Below are positions 15,481 through 25,627 of a stretch of 64,000 bases of DNA, piece after piece. Under the pieces are notes generated by a model. It was not told the DNA's origin, searched no databases, and saw only the letters and a program-made list of their open reading frames with translations. Within the stretch, counting starts at the first letter, position 1. Every line of letters begins with the position of its first letter. This DNA comes from Mariprofundus micogutta. Lineage in GTDB: Bacteria; Pseudomonadota; Zetaproteobacteria; Mariprofundales; Mariprofundaceae. Both the position numbers and the translations under genes were made by a program. Where the stretch lies: NCBI RefSeq assembly GCF_001895085.1, contig NZ_BDFD01000015.1, positions 1 through 64,000 of the forward strand. Direction: 5' to 3'.

Positions 15481-16892
15481 CTGCAAGAATCATGATAGTG
15501 GATGATGAACAGCCTATTTGCGATTCTCTTCAGGGTCTGTTTGAAGATGAGAATTATCTGGTTGTTTGTGCACCTTCCGGAGAAGAGGCGATTGCCCGTT
15601 TGCGTAAGCAGCCGGTGGATTGTGTGCTACTGGATATCTGGATGCCCGGAATTGATGGCCTTGAGACACTCAGTCGTATCCAGCAGATGGATGTGAACCT
15701 GCCAGTTATTATGATGAGCGGACACGCTACGATTGATACGGCTGTGCGTGCCACCCGGCAAGGAGCTTTTGATTTTGTGGAGAAACCACTCTCCTTTGAT
15801 CGTTTGTTGATTCTGGTGCGTAATGCCGTACAGAAACGTCATCTGGAACAGGAAAACAAGGATCTCAAGCGTCAGGAACAATCACATCAGAGTCGAAAGG
15901 AACTGATTGGTAACAGTAAAGCGATTGTTGAAGTCAAAGCGCTGATTAATCGCGTGGCTCTGTCTGATAGTCCGGTGCTTATACTCGGAGAACATGGAAC
16001 AGGTAAAGCTGTCGCAGCTAAAATGCTGCACGCAGCCTCGAAACGAAAAAGTGCTCCGTTTATTGAAGTGAATACAGCCAGTGTGGCTGCGAATCGTATG
16101 GACTCCGAACTGTTTGGACATGAAAAAGGTGCCTTTACAGGTGCTCTGCATGCACAACGGGGGCGTTTTGAGGCAGCCCATCAGGGAACACTCTTTTTTG
16201 ATGAGGTGACCGAACTCAGCTTAAGCTCGCAGGCCAAAATTTTGCGGGTGTTGCAGGAGAAAGTTGTTCAGCGCCTTGGTAACCCTGCCCGCCTGCCAAG
16301 CAATGTTCGCTTGATTGCAGCCAGTTCACAGGAACTTGATGAGGCTTTGAAGAACGGGCAATTAAGAGAGGACTTCTACTATCGTTTGAATGTGGTTTCG
16401 ATACGTATGCCATCCTTACGCGAGCGCAGTGAAGATCTCCCACTGATTGTTGAAACTCTGGCAACTGAACAGGCCAGAGAACTTGGCGGTGAAGCGGTAC
16501 GATTTTCTGATCAGGCACTGGACCGGCTGAAAGCATATGCCTGGCCGGGTAATGTTCGTGAATTACGCAATTATATCGAGCGCTGTCATATTCTCATGCC
16601 GGGAGAAGAGATGACAGAGATAAATATGCTGCCACCGGATCAGACGACAACCCAGAATATGCAGGCATCCGGATCGCAGACGGGAGCACAGTTACAGAAC
16701 ATGGCAAGTGTGGATGCCGATAGCTTTCATGATGCACGTGAAATTTTTGAACGCACTTATTTGCTCCAGCATCTGGACAAGCATGAGTGGAATATCAGCC
16801 GTACTGCTGCAGATATTGGTATGGAACGCAGCCAGTTGCATCGCAAGATCAAGGCATTCGGGCTTCTGCCGCCTGACAAGGAGTCTGTATGA
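15477..16892 (+). CDS. ntrX: NtrX-family sigma-54-dependent response regulator
   Basis: The order is a receiver domain (phospho-Asp in VLLDIWMPGIDG), an AAA+ ATPase with Walker A GEHGTGKA, the sigma-54 contact loop GAFTGA intact, and a Fis-type helix-turn-helix near the C-terminus (AADIGMERSQLHRKIKAFG). The start ATG at 15477 overlaps the ntrY stop, with GGAGG upstream. It gives 471 residues, normal for NtrX. It is a plausible activator for the sigma-54-type promoters seen elsewhere in the window, but no direct link is shown. The 3' end overlaps trkA. Confidence 0.9.
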   Translation: MTARIMIVDDEQPICDSLQGLFEDENYLVVCAPSGEEAIARLRKQPVDCVLLDIWMPGIDGLETLSRIQQMDVNLPVIMMSGHATIDTAVRATRQGAFDFVEKPLSFDRLLILVRNAVQKRHLEQENKDLKRQEQSHQSRKELIGNSKAIVEVKALINRVALSDSPVLILGEHGTGKAVAAKMLHAASKRKSAPFIEVNTASVAANRMDSELFGHEKGAFTGALHAQRGRFEAAHQGTLFFDEVTELSLSSQAKILRVLQEKVVQRLGNPARLPSNVRLIAASSQELDEALKNGQLREDFYYRLNVVSIRMPSLRERSEDLPLIVETLATEQARELGGEAVRFSDQALDRLKAYAWPGNVRELRNYIERCHILMPGEEMTEINMLPPDQTTTQNMQASGSQTGAQLQNMASVDADSFHDAREIFERTYLLQHLDKHEWNISRTAADIGMERSQLHRKIKAFGLLPPDKESV

Positions 16893-18259
16893 ATGTTGTG
16901 ATTCTCGGGGCCGGCGAGGTGGGTTTTCATATTGCCAGCCGTTTGGCGACAGAGGGTAATAATGTATCGGTTGTAGATCAGGATACTGATCGATTACAGG
17001 TCATTGCAGACTCGATGGACGTGAGAACAGTTTGCGGCATGGCCGCCCAGCCTTCGATTCTGGAACAGGCCGGGGCTGAAAATGCTGATCTTCTGATCGC
17101 TGTAACGACCAATGATGAAGTCAATATGTTGGCTTGTCAGGTGGCGCATTCGCTGTACAAGGTGCCTACCAAGCTTGCGCGTGTACGTGAGTCAGATTAT
17201 GCATCGCATCCGGAATTATTTGGCAGGGATGACCTGCCCATCGACGTGATTATTTCACCCGAAGGTGAAGCAGCCAAGGTTGTGATGGGACGATTGAATG
17301 TATCCAGCGCCCTGGACTCACGGGAATTTTTTGATGGTGCGATCCAACTGGTAGAATTTGTAGTTCGACCTAAAAGTCTACTGGCCGGCCTGTCCCTGAA
17401 GGAGCTGCCTGAGGTGATGGGCAAGTTGCATGTTTATGTGGTTGCTCATGAACATAACGGGCGCTGGCGTGTGCCAAAAGGGGATACCGTACTGCTCGCA
17501 GGCGATAGCATATATGTGGCTGTGTCATGCAAGCAACTTGATGGTCTGATGGAGATACTGGATCTGACCTGTCATTCTCCAAAAGGCCGCAATGTTATGA
17601 TGGTCGGTGGCGGACATATTGGTTACAAGGTGGCCGGGGAACTGGAGAAAGCAGGTGCCCTGGTCAAATTAATTGAATTCAATGCTGCACGTGCAGAATG
17701 GCTGTCCGATCAGTTCAGCAATGTTGTTGTTATTCATGGTGACGCGCTGGATCAGAAGCTGCTGGAAGAAGAAAATATTGATAAGATGGATGATTTCCTT
17801 GCTCTGACCAATGATGATGAAACGAATATCCTCAGTAGTCTGATCTCCAAACGCTATGGCGTACCGCATGTGGTTACTCTGGTGAACCGCTCAATCTATA
17901 CACAACTGGTGCGTCAGATCGGTCTTGATGTGACGGTTTCTCCACGCCTGTCGACGGTGGCATCCATACTCAGTTTTGTGCGTAAAGGTCGTATTCACGG
18001 CATGGCCTCTCTGGCTGATGGGAACCTTGAGGTACTGGAAGCTGAAGCACTGGAGACAAGTGCAATTCTGAATATACCGTTGAAAGACCTGTCGATGCCG
18101 GAAGATACGGTGATAGGAGCAATTCTGCGTGAGGGTCAGATCATTGTACCCGATGGTACGGTTGAAGTGTTACCACATGATCACGTTTTGATTGTGACAA
18201 CCAGCGCTTCCGTTGCCGATGTAGAGAAACTGTTTGAAGTACATCTGGAATTTTTCTAA
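16889..18259 (+). CDS. trkA: Trk potassium uptake regulatory protein TrkA
   Basis: This 456-residue peripheral protein binds NAD(H) and gates the TrkH channel. It contains two tandem RCK units. The first Rossmann motif is VVILGAGEVGFHIASRL at the N-terminus, and the second is MMVGGGHIGYKVAGEL near residue 236. Each is followed by a TrkA_C domain. The ATG overlaps the ntrX stop and the stop abuts the trkH ATG, so ntrY-ntrX-trkA-trkH is one tightly coupled operon. Confidence 0.94.
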   Translation: MNVVILGAGEVGFHIASRLATEGNNVSVVDQDTDRLQVIADSMDVRTVCGMAAQPSILEQAGAENADLLIAVTTNDEVNMLACQVAHSLYKVPTKLARVRESDYASHPELFGRDDLPIDVIISPEGEAAKVVMGRLNVSSALDSREFFDGAIQLVEFVVRPKSLLAGLSLKELPEVMGKLHVYVVAHEHNGRWRVPKGDTVLLAGDSIYVAVSCKQLDGLMEILDLTCHSPKGRNVMMVGGGHIGYKVAGELEKAGALVKLIEFNAARAEWLSDQFSNVVVIHGDALDQKLLEEENIDKMDDFLALTNDDETNILSSLISKRYGVPHVVTLVNRSIYTQLVRQIGLDVTVSPRLSTVASILSFVRKGRIHGMASLADGNLEVLEAEALETSAILNIPLKDLSMPEDTVIGAILREGQIIVPDGTVEVLPHDHVLIVTTSASVADVEKLFEVHLEFF

Positions 18260-19699
18260 ATGCATTTAAGGGGGGTAATCTGGACCATCGGCATCCTTGT
18301 TGCGCTGTATGGTTGCAGCATGATGATTCCGGCTCTGGTGGCGTTGTATTACGATGCAGGACACCTTGTCGAGTTCCTCGAAGCCGGTGCCATTGTGATT
18401 ATCTTGGGTTGGTTAATGATGCGCTACGGTGGCAAGGCACCTGAGCAGTTAAGTCATCGCGATGGTTTTTTGATTGTGGCGCTGGCCTGGCTCATACTTG
18501 CTCTGCTTGGGGCAGTCCCTTTCGTCACAACAGGCACACTGCCTTCCGTTGTTGATGCGATGTTTGAATCCACTTCGGGCCTGACAACAACCGGTGCAAC
18601 GGTACTCTCCGGTCTGGATAATCTGCCTCACTCTATTCTTTTCTGGCGCTCCATGCAGGAGTGGCTGGGTGGTATGGGGATCATCGTATTAGCAGTGGCG
18701 GTTATGCCGCTGCTCGGTGTGGGCGGCATGCAGCTGTTTAAAGCGGAAACACCGGGGCCGGTAAAAGATAAGTTGACTGCTCGTGTAACCGAGACAGCCA
18801 AATTGCTCTGGTATCTCTATCTTGGCATGACCATCGCTTGCGGACTTGCATATTGGGCTGCAGGTATGACACCTTTTGATGCGATCAATCATGCCATGTG
18901 TACGATTGCGATTGGAGGATTTTCAACGCATGACGCTTCCTTCGGTTTTTATCATGGTATCCCACTACAACTGGTAGCAATTCTGTTTATGATTCTGGCA
19001 GGTGTAAGCTTCACCCTTCATTTTGCTGCCGCACTGCGTGGTTTCTCCTTGTCTGCTTACTTTCAGGATGAGGAGTTCAGGACGTATATCCTCTGGATAA
19101 TCGTGCTGGTGGTAGTGATCAGCGCGATGATTGTCTGGACGGGGCAGGATGAGGCCATACATGTAGTGTTCAATGTTGTATCCATTGCAACAACAACCGG
19201 TTTTGCTGTCAGTGATTACAGCCTGTGGCCACCCGGTGCGACTATGCTGCTGCTGATGACGATGTTTGTCGGTGCCTGTGCGGGTTCTACCGGTGGTGGC
19301 ATGAAAGTAGTACGTATTCTACTGCTGTTTCGCCAGGGTATGCGTGAAATCCATCGACTGGTGCACCCGCATGGCATCATCCATGTCAAGATGGGGCGCC
19401 AACGCATTTCATCGAATGTTACTGAAGCATTATGGGGTTTTGCGGTCCTGTTTCTCGTCTGTTATATCATCATTGCCATGTTGTTGGCTTTTACAGGCGT
19501 GGATATGGTGACCTCCTTTACTGCAGCAGCTGCTTGTATTACCAACACTGGTCCGGGTTTCGGTCAGGTGGGGCCTGCGAGTACTTATGCAGACTTGCCG
19601 GAGATGGCCAAGGGTGTGCTTATCTTCGGCATGGTTCTTGGCCGCCTTGAGATTTATACTTTCTTCGTGCTGCTGGTGCCGGAGTTCTGGAGAGATTGA
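18260..19699 (+). CDS. trkH: Trk potassium uptake channel TrkH
   Basis: This 479-residue inner-membrane K+ channel is the partner of TrkA. Ten or more hydrophobic segments are visible, together with the four selectivity-filter-like loops. TSGLTTTGATV, ATTTGFAVSDY and AAACITNTGPGFG are three of them, and the GGFSTHDASFGFYHG loop is the other. The start immediately follows the trkA stop without a gap. The length is normal. It ends the DUF4390-ntrY-ntrX-trkA-trkH operon. Confidence 0.94.
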   Translation: MHLRGVIWTIGILVALYGCSMMIPALVALYYDAGHLVEFLEAGAIVIILGWLMMRYGGKAPEQLSHRDGFLIVALAWLILALLGAVPFVTTGTLPSVVDAMFESTSGLTTTGATVLSGLDNLPHSILFWRSMQEWLGGMGIIVLAVAVMPLLGVGGMQLFKAETPGPVKDKLTARVTETAKLLWYLYLGMTIACGLAYWAAGMTPFDAINHAMCTIAIGGFSTHDASFGFYHGIPLQLVAILFMILAGVSFTLHFAAALRGFSLSAYFQDEEFRTYILWIIVLVVVISAMIVWTGQDEAIHVVFNVVSIATTTGFAVSDYSLWPPGATMLLLMTMFVGACAGSTGGGMKVVRILLLFRQGMREIHRLVHPHGIIHVKMGRQRISSNVTEALWGFAVLFLVCYIIIAMLLAFTGVDMVTSFTAAAACITNTGPGFGQVGPASTYADLPEMAKGVLIFGMVLGRLEIYTFFVLLVPEFWRD

Positions 19700-19758
19700 G
19701 AGTTCGACCAAATCATTCAAAACGGTAAGCATACATATATCTAAGCAAGAGGTTCTTC

Positions 19759-21258
19759 ATGATTGAAATTTCTGTTAAAGCCGGGCATGCCCATAAACAG
19801 CGTGATGATGCGGTAGTTCTGCCACTTCTGGATGGGCGTAAACTGACTGAATCCGGCAGGGCACTGCAGGAGGCTACAGACAAAACATTACCATCATTCC
19901 TGCGCAAGTTTGATCTGTCCGGTGCATTTGGCGAAAGCCAGTTGCTCTATGATGTGGAAGGTACATTCAGCCAGCGTGTGATGCTGGTCGGTGCTGGTGA
20001 TGAAAAGAAGCTGACGCTGCAGAAGTTGCGAGTCCTGGGTAGCAAAGTCGCACGTGAACTGAACAAGGGCGGGGCAAGGGATGTGTCCCTTTATCTTCCG
20101 GAACTGGCTGTGCGTGGTGCATCGATCACAGAAAAAATACAGGCCCTTGCAGAAGGGGTATGGCTGGGGCTGTACACTTTCGATAAGTACAAGAGTAAAA
20201 AAGATGAAAACAAGCGCGCACTGCGCTCTCTAGTTTTAATGGTGCCATCCCGCCGTGATCTGGATGCGGCAGAATCGGCGGTTGCACGCGCACGTGCCAT
20301 TGCTGCAGGCACAAACTTTGCCCGCGATCTGGCAAATGAACCGGGTAATGTCTGTACGCCTGAATTCCTCGGTGATCAGGCAGCATCAATGGCACATAAA
20401 AAGCTGAAAGTGAATGTGATGGATAAAAAGGCGATTGAGAAGGCCGGTTTTACTGCACTGCTAGCTGTTAATCAGGGTTCGGCGAAAGAGCCTCGTTTTA
20501 TCGTGCTGGATTATCAGGGTGGTAAAAAGAATGACGCGCCGGTTGCACTCGTTGGCAAGGGGCTGACTTTTGATGCCGGGGGCATCTCAATCAAGCCGGG
20601 ACCACAGATGGATGAGATGAAATTTGATATGTGCGGTTCTGCAGCGGTGCTGGGTATTTTCAAGGCGGTCACTGATATGGATCTGCCGATCAATCTGTTT
20701 GGCGTGATTCCAGCCACTGAAAATCTGCTTGGTGCTGCGGCATACAAACCCGGTGATATTATCACCAGTTATAAAGGCATTAATATCGAAGTACTTAATA
20801 CAGATGCAGAAGGACGTATTATTCTTTCCGATGCTTTGGCATATGCTGCGGAGCAGAAACCTGTTGAAATTATCGATTTTGCGACACTTACCGGCGCATG
20901 CGTGATTGCACTCGGCTCTCATGCAACAGGCTTGCTGGGCACCGGTGAAAAGTTAAAGAAGGGGCTTAAGCTGTCGGGTGATTATACCTATGACCGAGTC
21001 TGGGAACTGCCCATGTATGATGAATATCAGGAACAGATCAAGTCCGAGATAGCTGATATTAAAAATATAGGCGGTCGTGAAGCGGGAACCATCACAGCTG
21101 CATGTTTCCTTTCCCGTTTCGTTGATGATATTCCCTGGGCTCACCTGGATATCGCAGGTACTGCCTGGAATATGCAAGGTACGGAGATTTCAGCCAAAGG
21201 CGGCACAGGTGCCGGCGTGCGGCTGGTGCTTGATTATCTGCAGCGGAAAGCCAACTGA
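19759..21258 (+). CDS. pepA: Leucyl aminopeptidase (M17)
   Basis: This 499-residue cytosolic aminopeptidase removes N-terminal residues using two divalent metals. The C-terminal catalytic domain carries VGKGLTFDAGGISIKPG and the M17 signature NTDAEGRI, with metal ligands in both. The N-terminal domain (1-170) is the usual less-conserved part. In E. coli PepA also binds DNA, but nothing here tests that. In gammaproteobacteria pepA is followed by holC and valS; here those genes lie a few kilobases on, with others inserted between. A clear terminator follows. Confidence 0.94.
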   Translation: MIEISVKAGHAHKQRDDAVVLPLLDGRKLTESGRALQEATDKTLPSFLRKFDLSGAFGESQLLYDVEGTFSQRVMLVGAGDEKKLTLQKLRVLGSKVARELNKGGARDVSLYLPELAVRGASITEKIQALAEGVWLGLYTFDKYKSKKDENKRALRSLVLMVPSRRDLDAAESAVARARAIAAGTNFARDLANEPGNVCTPEFLGDQAASMAHKKLKVNVMDKKAIEKAGFTALLAVNQGSAKEPRFIVLDYQGGKKNDAPVALVGKGLTFDAGGISIKPGPQMDEMKFDMCGSAAVLGIFKAVTDMDLPINLFGVIPATENLLGAAAYKPGDIITSYKGINIEVLNTDAEGRIILSDALAYAAEQKPVEIIDFATLTGACVIALGSHATGLLGTGEKLKKGLKLSGDYTYDRVWELPMYDEYQEQIKSEIADIKNIGGREAGTITAACFLSRFVDDIPWAHLDIAGTAWNMQGTEISAKGGTGAGVRLVLDYLQRKAN

Positions 21259-21270
21259 CCATTCGATAAC

Positions 21271-21297
21271 AAAAGGAAGATCGGAGTCTTCCTTTTA
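21271..21297 (+). terminator. Terminator after pepA
   Basis: AAAAGGAAGA and TCTTCCTTTT are a perfect ten-base inverted repeat around TCGGAG, 12 bases after the pepA stop. Confidence 0.8.
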
Positions 21298-21466
21298 GCG
21301 ACCTGTATTTATCCCATTGAACAACTGTGTCTGGAGCGAAGTCAAAATTATGCCATAAAAAATGGCACTGTTTTTGCGTATCGTAATAAAGATTGCCGGT
21401 ATGGCATGATGATATCCATTCAGGGGAAGGGGGTGGTATGGGAGATTCGAGTTGTTCAGAAGACGG

Positions 21467-23095
21467 ATGAACTTTCAGATATTGAAGCATGTGGCCCGGT
21501 CAATGAAATGGCTGTTTGCTGTTGTGCTGTTTGCTCTTCCGGTCCATGCGTATGCGCTCGGTTTTGGCACGCTTGAATTAAACAGCCATCTGAATGAGAG
21601 GCTAAAAGCCCAGGTTCCCATTGTGTTGTCAGGTTCCGAAAATATAGATCAAATCAAGGTTGAATTGGCATCAGGTTCTGAATATCGTCAGATGGGCTTA
21701 CCGTGGCATGAGAGTTATGATCTGATCAAGGTGATGATTGAAAATAAACATTCGAGATCACCCGTTATTGCCCTGAGTTCTATTGCTGTCATTCGTTTGC
21801 CCATCCTTTCCATTGTTCTGAAGGCTAATAAAGCAGGGCGTGGTACCTATTTTCGTCATTATCAACTACTGCTGGATCCCGTTGAAATGACTGCGATGAA
21901 CAGATCTTTGCCGAGCGTTTTGCCCGTACGTTTGCCGGAATTGCAGACATCCGTTTTACCAGGCTCTGAGGAAACTGTTGATGATTCAGCCTGGACCCGG
22001 ATTTGGCGATACGGCCCTGTACGTGCCGGAGATAATCTCAGCGAAATCGCATACCGACTGAGAAAAGATAAGCGCTATTCCAACAGGCAGGTGATGCTGT
22101 CCCTGTATGAACAGAATCCCGGCAGTTTTCTCGGTGGCAATATTAACCATCTGAAACAGGGTGCGTGGCTGACAGTTCCATCGGGAGAAGTTGTTAAAAA
22201 ATATGCATCAGCTACAGCAATGAAAAAACTCGCTGGATTGTTACACAAACCGAAAGCTGCTGTGTCTGCCCCACCTGTTGCAAAAATACCGGCTGGTAGC
22301 GATAAAGTAGCGGCACAAACAGAGGAACTTCACTATTCCGGAAGAATCAATCTGGCGGATGCTGCGACAAGCCAGAAAATGGCTGAACAGATTCTGGATG
22401 AAGTGAGTAAGGCATCCAATGCGAAACTCGAATCTATTCATCAGCAGATGATGTCTGGTCAACTGCAGATGGATAACCTGAATGAAACCGTGGCGACATT
22501 GGGTAAATCCATGGATGGCTTACAGGCAGATGTGAAGTCAATCAAAGCGGATGTGAAACTTCTCAAACTCAATGCGCAGAAACCCAAAGAATCATCTGAT
22601 GATTTCTGGATGATATCATTCTTTCTCTTATTGGCGGCTGTGGCCGGTTTGATTATCGGCATGCTTATACGAAAATCAAAACAGAAAAGCCCTGTTGAGC
22701 ATCGTCAGAAAACTGAAAAGTCAGAGGTGAAAGAAGAGAGTGCTAAAGAAAATGAGGATGTAATTCAGCCTCTACAGCCTGTACCGAACAAGGCACTGGA
22801 TGCAGTGGATTCAAAAATCAATAAAATTGAAGAGTGTCTCGGCCAATGTAAATACGAAGAGGTTGAAAGCTTGCTGGATGAGGCCGTTGCTCTCGCACCA
22901 AATTCTCTGCGCATATCTATACTTCGAGCTCAGCTGTATCATGAGACCGGACGTATTGAAGATAGAAATGATCTCATCAATAGTATGAGCGAATCATCGG
23001 ACAAAAAACGATGGGAAAGTTTTTGTCACCTGTTGCCAACGCATGTCTGGCAGGCCTGTTTTGGTGAAGGAAGTGCTGAGGAACATGGCAAATGA
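21467..23095 (+). CDS. fimV: FimV-like protein with LysM-like domain and membrane helix
   Basis: This protein of about 542 residues resembles FimV, the polar peptidoglycan-binding hub of type IV pilus systems. A signal sequence (FAVVLFALPVHAYA) precedes the conserved FimV N-terminal domain, which begins LGFGTLELNSHLNERLKAQV. A LysM-like segment follows (VRAGDNLSEIAYRLRKDKRY onward), then a coiled coil (about 315-370), one membrane helix (FFLLLAAVAGLIIGMLI) and a cytoplasmic tail with a TPR-like end. A TTG at 21452 with GGGAG upstream is an alternative start. It is shorter than Pseudomonas FimV. The next gene is a pilus-type ATPase, consistent with a shared role. Confidence 0.78.
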   Translation: MNFQILKHVARSMKWLFAVVLFALPVHAYALGFGTLELNSHLNERLKAQVPIVLSGSENIDQIKVELASGSEYRQMGLPWHESYDLIKVMIENKHSRSPVIALSSIAVIRLPILSIVLKANKAGRGTYFRHYQLLLDPVEMTAMNRSLPSVLPVRLPELQTSVLPGSEETVDDSAWTRIWRYGPVRAGDNLSEIAYRLRKDKRYSNRQVMLSLYEQNPGSFLGGNINHLKQGAWLTVPSGEVVKKYASATAMKKLAGLLHKPKAAVSAPPVAKIPAGSDKVAAQTEELHYSGRINLADAATSQKMAEQILDEVSKASNAKLESIHQQMMSGQLQMDNLNETVATLGKSMDGLQADVKSIKADVKLLKLNAQKPKESSDDFWMISFFLLLAAVAGLIIGMLIRKSKQKSPVEHRQKTEKSEVKEESAKENEDVIQPLQPVPNKALDAVDSKINKIEECLGQCKYEEVESLLDEAVALAPNSLRISILRAQLYHETGRIEDRNDLINSMSESSDKKRWESFCHLLPTHVWQACFGEGSAEEHGK

Positions 23096-23122
23096 ATAAT
23101 GACCGGTGTCAGGAGATAGCCA

Positions 23123-25543
23123 GTGGATAAAGCTAAAGCATTAAGCAGTCGTTATCAGCGGGTAACGATCAACCTGATTAACGGAGAGACTCTGGAAGGA
23201 GACCTTCTCGGTTTCTCCCCCATTATGAGACGACTGCACTTTCATGAGCATGATCAGCCGAATGATGTGTCCAGAAAGCTGGACGCCAGTAAAATAGTGT
23301 ATATCGGGATGCATCATGGCACTGATGCAACGCCTGACCACCCATCCAAACTACTGCATATGGATGAGTTGAAAGTCACTACGGTAAATCTTGAAACATT
23401 CCATGTTCTCGCCTCACCGGTGATGTCTAATGCTCCCGGTTTTTTTGCTATCGGCAGCGATGGCAGCCTTCCGTATGAGCGTATCTTTTTTTATAATCAG
23501 GGTATCCGCTATCAGGAAAAGCCCGAGCGCCTGGGTGACCTGCTGATCGATCAGGAAATTTTATCAGCCGAGGATGTTCAGCAAGCACTGGACAAACAGG
23601 CTGAATCAATGATGCCGCTGGGAAATATCCTTAAAGAGCAGGGCAAGTTGAATGAAGATCAGCTTGACCAGGCGCTGGAAATGCAGCAATTACAACAGAT
23701 GAAGTTGGGTGACCTGCTTGTCGATCAGGATCTGATTACCACAGAAGACGTGGAGCAGGCTCTCGAACACCAGTTGGGTGAGACAGATAAACCGATCGGT
23801 CATATCCTGATGGAGAAGGGTAAGGTCAAGGATTCGGATATCAGTTCTGCACTGAAAATGCAGAGCCGACGCAAGATGCGACTTGGGGAATTATTGATTG
23901 AGGCAGGTTTGATCGATGAACAAGACCTGCAATATGCATTGGAAGAACAGAAGGTACGTGGATCAAGAATCGGAGAAATTCTAATTAGCTCTCAGGTCAT
24001 TACCGAGGATCAGCTCTTATCTGCCCTGGCTAAAAAGTTTCGTTTACCCACCGTGGATCTGGATGATTATGACATTAATCCCATGGCTGGTATGGAAATT
24101 GGTCGTGATGTCATTGAAAAGTTCCGGATTTTGCCGGTTGAAACTGACGATCATGCTCTGACGATTGCCCTTTCAGACCCTATGGGCTTGGAAGCATATG
24201 ACACTATTAGCTTTAAAACGGGTAAAAAAGTGCATGAGGTGCTGGCTAAGGCGTCGCAGTTGAAGAGTTATCTGGATAACTACCTGAAAGAGGAACTGGT
24301 GGAAGATGAATTGGCCTGCGAATTCCTGCATCATGATGATCAGGAAGAAGATGAGCCTGTTTCTGAACTACAGATGACCCAGTCAGCAGAAGATGCCCCG
24401 ATTGTTCGTTTGGTTAATCGTATCATCAGAAACGGTCTGCATAAAAAAGCATCTGACATTCACATATTACCCCAGGCCAAAAAGATTACGCTGGCTTATC
24501 GCCTCAACGGGCAGTTACTGTCAGAAAATGCGCTGGAAAAAAGTCTGCATAAACAGATTGCGGCACGCATCAAGATTTTGTGCGGTATGGATATTTCTGA
24601 ACAACGCCTGCCTCAGGATGGACGACTGATATTGCGCGATGGTAAGCAGAGTTACGAATTTCGTGTGTCCTGTATTCCCAACTCATTCGGTGAGTCGCTG
24701 GTCCTGCGTGTATTGAATAAGGATATGGCTGTTGAACTTGATGTTCTGGGCTTGCGCGACGATGATATGAAACAACTTTCAAGTATGGCGCGGAAGCCTT
24801 ATGGATTGGTGCTTGTAACCGGTCCGACGGGCTCTGGTAAATCCACCACACTATTTGCCGTACTGAAGTCAATTTCTCATCTGCCTGCACATATTCTGAC
24901 CATTGAAGATCCTGTCGAGTCTGAAATTCAGGGGGCCAATCAGATCCAGGTGAATCACAAAATCGGCATGACCTTTGCCCGCATCCTTCGAAATGTGCTC
25001 AGGCATGATCCTGATATTATTATGATTGGCGAAATGCGTGATCCGGAAACGGCAGAAATCGGTATTGAATCAGCCCTTACCGGACATTTGATGTTTTCCA
25101 CTCTGCATACCAACTCTGCAGTGGATACGATTATCCGTCTGAATGACCTGGGCATTCCGAATTACCTGATTGCGCCAGCCCTGCTAGGGGTGATCAGTCA
25201 AAATCTTCTTAAACAGCTGTGTACGCATTGCCGGGCTGAACTGGATCAGGGCGATCCAGCATTTACTGTAGTCAAAGACCTTGGTTTTGAAGTGCCTGAA
25301 AAGCTGTATAAAGCCGTGGGTTGTGATCACTGCAATCAGACCGGATATGCCGGACGTGTGATGTCCTATGAGTTTCTTGTGGTCAACGAGAGGGTAAGGC
25401 AGGCCATTCATGATGGTGTGACTGGTCAGAACCTGCAGAAGGTTGCCGTGGAAAGCGGTATGCAGCCGAAATCAGCATCAGCCCTGAAGATGGCTGCTGA
25501 AGGCATCATCGATTACAACGATTTTATCTACTCAGTGATGTGA
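23123..25543 (+). CDS. GspE/PilB-type assembly ATPase with six tandem N-terminal repeats
   Basis: This 806-residue hexameric motor ATPase is of the type II secretion/type IV pilus family. Residues 1-130 are an unassigned domain. At about 136-310 there are six back-to-back repeats of roughly 29 residues (RLGDLLIDQ, PLGNILKEQ, KLGDLLVDQ, PIGHILMEK, RLGELLIEA, RIGEILISS), each with a following AL near its end. These resemble the T2SSE-N/MshEN motif, which in some members binds cyclic di-GMP. The C-terminal motor has Walker A GPTGSGKSTT near 567 and a tetracysteine zinc site, CTHC and CDHC. The GTG start has CAGGAG upstream. No PilC, PilM-Q or pilin genes are adjacent, so its machine lies elsewhere. 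Confidence 0.87.
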   Translation: MDKAKALSSRYQRVTINLINGETLEGDLLGFSPIMRRLHFHEHDQPNDVSRKLDASKIVYIGMHHGTDATPDHPSKLLHMDELKVTTVNLETFHVLASPVMSNAPGFFAIGSDGSLPYERIFFYNQGIRYQEKPERLGDLLIDQEILSAEDVQQALDKQAESMMPLGNILKEQGKLNEDQLDQALEMQQLQQMKLGDLLVDQDLITTEDVEQALEHQLGETDKPIGHILMEKGKVKDSDISSALKMQSRRKMRLGELLIEAGLIDEQDLQYALEEQKVRGSRIGEILISSQVITEDQLLSALAKKFRLPTVDLDDYDINPMAGMEIGRDVIEKFRILPVETDDHALTIALSDPMGLEAYDTISFKTGKKVHEVLAKASQLKSYLDNYLKEELVEDELACEFLHHDDQEEDEPVSELQMTQSAEDAPIVRLVNRIIRNGLHKKASDIHILPQAKKITLAYRLNGQLLSENALEKSLHKQIAARIKILCGMDISEQRLPQDGRLILRDGKQSYEFRVSCIPNSFGESLVLRVLNKDMAVELDVLGLRDDDMKQLSSMARKPYGLVLVTGPTGSGKSTTLFAVLKSISHLPAHILTIEDPVESEIQGANQIQVNHKIGMTFARILRNVLRHDPDIIMIGEMRDPETAEIGIESALTGHLMFSTLHTNSAVDTIIRLNDLGIPNYLIAPALLGVISQNLLKQLCTHCRAELDQGDPAFTVVKDLGFEVPEKLYKAVGCDHCNQTGYAGRVMSYEFLVVNERVRQAIHDGVTGQNLQKVAVESGMQPKSASALKMAAEGIIDYNDFIYSVM

Positions 25544-25627
25544 CCTGGAGCCTCTGATTGTGCCTTGGTCAGGTTTTCCCGGATTACCACTCCTTCTCAC
25601 ATGACTCTATAGAATCCTCAGACAGAG

